Shown here in pieces: positions 61,010 through 64,000 of a stretch of DNA of 64,000 bases. The DNA lies in NCBI RefSeq assembly GCF_014199955.1, contig NZ_JACHOQ010000003.1:434001-498000 (forward strand), read 5' to 3'. Numbering within the stretch: the stretch's first letter is position 1; the number at the start of each line of letters is the position of its first letter. The stretch comes from Brevundimonas aurantiaca (lineage in GTDB: Bacteria > Pseudomonadota > Alphaproteobacteria > Caulobacterales > Caulobacteraceae). The position numbers and the translations under genes were made by a program. The notes beneath the pieces are model-generated. The model worked only from the letters and a program-made list of their open reading frames with translations. It made no database searches and was not told where the DNA came from.

Positions 61010-61047
61010 GAGGGCTCTCCTGCCGTAGGCGAGGTCCATCCCCGCCT

Positions 61048-61959
61048 TTACGGCGCCCGTCCGCGCTCTTCCTTTCCCGCTTTCTGATGGTCTCGAGCGG
61101 CCTCGTTCCAGTCGCCGAACGGGGCTGGGGGAAAGGCGACGATCGCTTCCACGCCATCGCGCTCGAGCCGCCTGGCCAGCCGCATCGCGGCGATCTCCCC
61201 GGCTTCGCCCCGGTCTCCGGCGATTAGAACCGTCGAAACATGGTGGGGTGCATGCCACCGCGAGAGGTTTCCGGCTGACATGAGCGCCCAGCCCGGCAGG
61301 TCGAAGCGGACCATGGCGGACAGGGTGGTGACGACGCCTTCGGCCACCAGCATCCGCGCCGCCGCGGGACGCAGCCGTACGGCCGATCCCGGCGGGACTT
61401 GGCCCACGGTCTTGCGGGGAACGCTCAGACCCGATGCGACCTGCCCGTTGGTCGCGAGATAGGTGAGCTCGACGGCCGTGAGATCCCCCGAGGGCGACCG
61501 GATCCCGGTCATCATCGCGCGTCCGACGCGCCGCCCCGGCCGGTAGACCGAGAGGGGCGCGCGGGGATGTTCGAGCAGGTCGTCGAGGTCTTCCCGCCAA
61601 GCGACGCCGCGCACGGCGAGGTGACGTGCGACCACGCCGGTCCGGGCGGGCCTTACCCCATCCTGCCAGAGCGCACCCGCGACCGCCCGCCGTCGGGGGT
61701 GGTCGATCACGGGCCTGTCCGGCGTGTCCGCGACACCCATGAGCCGACCGCCGTGATCGACCAGTCCGCGACGCCGCAGGTCGTCGCGCACCTCCCGCCA
61801 ATCGGCCGCGCCGAAGGTGTGGATGACGACACGGCCGCCATCGAGCAGGAGCGAGACGGAACGGTCCGCCTTCCCATGGCCGGGCGCCGGCACATTGGCG
61901 CGCAAGCCGTTCTGGTAGAGGTCTCCGCCGAGGATCGCCACGATCTGGCGCAGGCTCAC
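61048..61959 (-). CDS. Toprim-domain protein (DnaG/DUF7146-like)
   Basis: A 303-residue protein with an N-terminal small zinc-free domain and a Toprim fold: MLVAEGVVTTLSAM (Glu, about residue 205-218) and VLIAGDRGEAGEIAAMRLA (Asp-x-Asp-like region, about 244-262). Toprim proteins of this size on mobile elements are primase-like or have topoisomerase-type folds; the second acidic pair is DRG rather than DxD, so activity is uncertain. The start is a GTG that overlaps the radC stop by 4 bases (GTGA). Confidence 0.8.
   Translation of the reverse strand: MSLRQIVAILGGDLYQNGLRANVPAPGHGKADRSVSLLLDGGRVVIHTFGAADWREVRDDLRRRGLVDHGGRLMGVADTPDRPVIDHPRRRAVAGALWQDGVRPARTGVVARHLAVRGVAWREDLDDLLEHPRAPLSVYRPGRRVGRAMMTGIRSPSGDLTAVELTYLATNGQVASGLSVPRKTVGQVPPGSAVRLRPAAARMLVAEGVVTTLSAMVRFDLPGWALMSAGNLSRWHAPHHVSTVLIAGDRGEAGEIAAMRLARRLERDGVEAIVAFPPAPFGDWNEAARDHQKAGKEERGRAP
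61064..61075 (-). promoter_or_regulatory. conserved leader motif, ParB-like gene copy
   Basis: AAAGGAAGAGCG on the minus strand, 55 bases upstream of the ParB-like start. It differs from the core GGAAGGGCG by one base. It falls inside the end of the Toprim gene (61048-61959), so transcription from here would be internal to that operon. A hairpin with an ATGGA loop lies downstream. Confidence 0.4.
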
Positions 61960-62636
61960 CGGAAGTGCCCGAGGGTGCGCAGGCTGGCCGTACCGTCCCT
62001 CCCGACGACCAGATGATCGTGAACCTGGATGTCGAAGACCTTGGCGGCGTCGACGATCTTCCGCGTCATCTCGATGTCGGCGCGGGACGGCTCGGGATCG
62101 CCCGAAGGGTGATTGTGCACGAGGATGATGGACGCGGCCGACCCCTCCAGCGCCCGCCGCACGACCTCGCGCGGATAGACGGGGGCATGGTCGATCGTGC
62201 CCTGGGCGACCAGTTCGTCGCTCAGGAGCCGGTTGCGCTTGTCGAGGAACAGGGCCCGGAACTGCTCGCGGGGTTCCTCGGCCAATGCGACCCGAACATA
62301 GGCGAGCAAGGCCGTCCAGCTGGTGATGACGGGCCGTCTCGAAGCCTCGGCGCGGACCAGCCGTTCGCTGAGCACACGAAGCAGTTTCAGGTCGGTGAGA
62401 GCCGCTGGTCCCAGTCCGCTGGCGCGCGCCAGTTCCGGCACATCGGCGGAAGCAATGGCGGCGATGTCGCCGAACCGGTCGAACAGGGCGTCCACGGCGG
62501 GCATTGATGTCTGTCGCATGCTGCGGCCCAGCAGAAGCGCGAGGAGGGCGCGGTCGTCGAGGTTGGCGAGGGAACTCGTGTCGGGCGAACGCCCAGCCGC
62601 GGCGATCGCGGGTTCGAGGTCAGGAAGCGGGCGCAT
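61956..62636 (-). CDS. radC: RadC (JAMM/MPN+) family protein
   Basis: A 226-residue RadC-family protein with an N-terminal helix-hairpin-helix (ELARASGLGPAALTDLK) and a JAMM metalloprotease-type motif VHNHPSGDPEPSRADIEM. ICE-borne RadC copies are common; biochemical function is uncertain. The ATG at 62636 has GGAGACC upstream. It is followed by the Toprim gene with overlap, and a purine-rich leader motif is 41 bases upstream. Confidence 0.9.
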   Translation of the reverse strand: MRPLPDLEPAIAAAGRSPDTSSLANLDDRALLALLLGRSMRQTSMPAVDALFDRFGDIAAIASADVPELARASGLGPAALTDLKLLRVLSERLVRAEASRRPVITSWTALLAYVRVALAEEPREQFRALFLDKRNRLLSDELVAQGTIDHAPVYPREVVRRALEGSAASIILVHNHPSGDPEPSRADIEMTRKIVDAAKVFDIQVHDHLVVGRDGTASLRTLGHFR

Positions 62637-62676
62637 GGCGGTCTCCAGCAAGGCTCCCAAGCGGAGCATTCCCGGC

Positions 62677-62688
62677 CGCCCTTCCTTT
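62677..62688 (-). promoter_or_regulatory. conserved leader motif, radC copy
   Basis: AAAGGAAGGGCG on the minus strand, 41 bases upstream of the radC start. A small hairpin (GCTCC...GGAGC) follows it. It is the head of the radC-Toprim-ParB-like operon. Confidence 0.45.
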
Positions 62689-62737
62689 CTTCCCGATCGC
62701 GCTTTTCGATCCGACCGGATCGGCCCAGGTTGATCCG

Positions 62738-63142
62738 ATGAAATGGTGGCTCATCCTCCCGCTCCTCGCCGCGCCCGCGATCGCCCATGCCGATCCGTGC
62801 GAGGGGCGACTGCCAGATCGCGCCGGACAGGTTTTCTCGGGGCAAACCCGCTATGTCGGCGATGGCGACGGGCTCTGCGTCGGCGACAGCACGAACCCCT
62901 CCACCTGGATCGAGGTGAGGCTCGCGGACTTCAATGCCCCGGAGCTCAACGCACCGGGCGGACGCGCCGCCCGGGACCAGTTGCGCCGTCTGGTGATGGG
63001 CCGACGCCTCGAATGCGTGGCGACGCGAGGACGTAGCGGCCGGGTGATCGTCTATGATCGGGTGATCGCGACCTGCCGGCTCGACGGTCGTCGTGTCGGC
63101 GACCTCCTGAGGGCCGCCGGGGTGCGCGAAGGCGGCAACTGA
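62738..63142 (+). CDS. secreted thermonuclease-like (SNase) protein
   Basis: A 134-residue nuclease of the staphylococcal nuclease family. The N-terminus MKWWLILPLLAAPAIAHAD is a signal peptide. The catalytic region includes GDGDGL, VRLADFNAPEL (Arg and the D..APE motif) and RRLECVATRG. Conjugative elements often carry such genes beside DNA-transfer genes. It is divergent from radC and lies 170 bases before the TraG gene. Confidence 0.88.
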   Translation: MKWWLILPLLAAPAIAHADPCEGRLPDRAGQVFSGQTRYVGDGDGLCVGDSTNPSTWIEVRLADFNAPELNAPGGRAARDQLRRLVMGRRLECVATRGRSGRVIVYDRVIATCRLDGRRVGDLLRAAGVREGGN

Positions 63143-63335
63143 CCCGTCACGGCTCGGAGACGAGCCGACAGCGAGAATATATTGCGGTCCGGCCGGATCG
63201 GGCAAAACGGCTCACCCGCGTGACACGCCTCTATATCGGCGTCGACGGCGCCCGAGGACCGGATTTGCGGCCAGAAAGTCGCCTCAAACGGCCCTCTCCC
63301 TCGAAGTCTCGATGGTCTTCGAACGGATGGTCGTC

Positions 63336-64000
63336 ATGCCGCCAGCACGCCTCGCCGGTCTTGTCGCCGCACTACTAGTCGCGCTTCAGGCGTCCACCCA
63401 GACCTTCGCCTGGCTTTATCGCTATCATGTGACGCTGGGGCCGGCGCTCCGGCTGGACGAGACAGGCGTCTACTGGCCCTGGATGATCCTCGTCTGGCGC
63501 CAGAGGTTCGGGGCGGCGGAGGGGGACGCCTTCGCCCTGCCGCTCTCGGTCTTCATGCTCGTGATGGCCGCGGGCGCCGGGGGCCTGCTTCTGTTCGACG
63601 GCGGCGCCGTGAAGCGAACGCGCGGGTGGGGCGGCCTGGCGGAGGCTCGCCGTGCGGGCCTGAGGCACGACGCGGGGTGCGTCCTCGGGCGGTTGCAGGG
63701 CCGTCTTCTGGCGACGACCGACCTGCGCCCGACGCTCGTGACGGGCGGGACCCGCGCGGGGAAGGGACGGGGCCATGTCGTCCCCACCCTGTTGAGCTGG
63801 ACCGACAGCGTCCTGGTCCATGATCCCAAGGGGGAGCTGTGGCGGGTGACCGCCGGTTGGCGCGCCCAGCACAGTCATGCGCTCTACTTCAACCCGCGAG
63901 ACCCGGCGTCCGCGCGCTTCAATCCTCTGGCGGAGATCAGACCGGGGCCCCAGGAACTGGCGCAGGTCCAGCGGCTGGTCGCCATCCTCAGCGATCCGGG
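63336..64000 (+). CDS. traG: TraG/VirD4 conjugal coupling protein (3' truncated)
   Basis: Coupling ATPase that brings the relaxosome to the mating channel. The frame runs off the right edge, leaving about 222 residues. Two N-terminal membrane segments (about 5-25 and 70-90) are followed by a Walker A motif VTGGTRAGKGRG and the VHDPKGELW strand, typical of TraG/VirD4. The ATG at 63336 is used; in-frame ATGs at 63312 and 63327 are possible. Only a weak GGATGG lies upstream. Confidence 0.85.
   Translation, partial: MPPARLAGLVAALLVALQASTQTFAWLYRYHVTLGPALRLDETGVYWPWMILVWRQRFGAAEGDAFALPLSVFMLVMAAGAGGLLLFDGGAVKRTRGWGGLAEARRAGLRHDAGCVLGRLQGRLLATTDLRPTLVTGGTRAGKGRGHVVPTLLSWTDSVLVHDPKGELWRVTAGWRAQHSHALYFNPRDPASARFNPLAEIRPGPQELAQVQRLVAILSDP

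Overview
The window is GC-rich DNA from an alphaproteobacterium of the Caulobacterales, most like Brevundimonas. This rests on a GcrA cell-cycle regulator, a PodJ-type polar localisation factor starting with the SPOR-less APWSVKG...DPKAREVAKDLA type N-terminus, CtrA-like TTAA-N7-TTAA boxes, GANTC sites and the 3' end of a Tad pilus operon. No rRNA, tRNA or CRISPR array was seen.

Bases 1-23069 are chromosomal core: cpaF(partial)-tadB-tadC; SRPBCC and ferredoxin-like genes; dapE; cupin and MFS; dcd; apaG; gcrA; an ABC-2 permease; an M28 peptidase; argD and argF with a GxxExxY gene between them; podJ; a TauE/SafE-TIGR02186 pair; gluQ; an AlkA-like glycosylase; a TRIC channel; and an HNH nuclease. 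Several intergenic gaps here carry palindromic or heptameric repeats.

From 23245 to the right edge lies the left part of an integrative conjugative element (ICE). It opens with a tyrosine integrase and a convergent excisionase-like gene. The first cargo block (24.9-37.7 kb) holds hypothetical genes, a PD-(D/E)XK-type protein, and the SOS mutasome genes dnaE2, imuB and imuA. A complete ABC-three-component (ABC-3C) conflict system sits between dnaE2 and imuB. LexA boxes of the GTTC-N7-GTTC type precede dnaE2 and imuA, and a third lies upstream of the excisionase-like gene. A YedK/HMCES-type SRAP gene is divergent from imuA.

The backbone then follows: a short RlxS-like relaxase, a DUF2493 (SLOG) protein, a structured non-coding gap, a second mobile GcrA homologue and two SSB genes. 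A 12-kb metal-resistance island (42.2-54.4 kb) comes next: MerR regulator, two CDF transporters, CzcCBA efflux pump, a P1B-type ATPase and DUF305. It begins beside a truncated NRDE-family gene. The backbone resumes with a strawberry-notch helicase/methyltransferase, a ParB-like protein, a Toprim protein, RadC, a secreted nuclease and the start of the TraG/VirD4 coupling protein. Five of the leftward backbone genes share a purine-rich leader motif. The far end of the ICE and its transfer apparatus lie outside the window.
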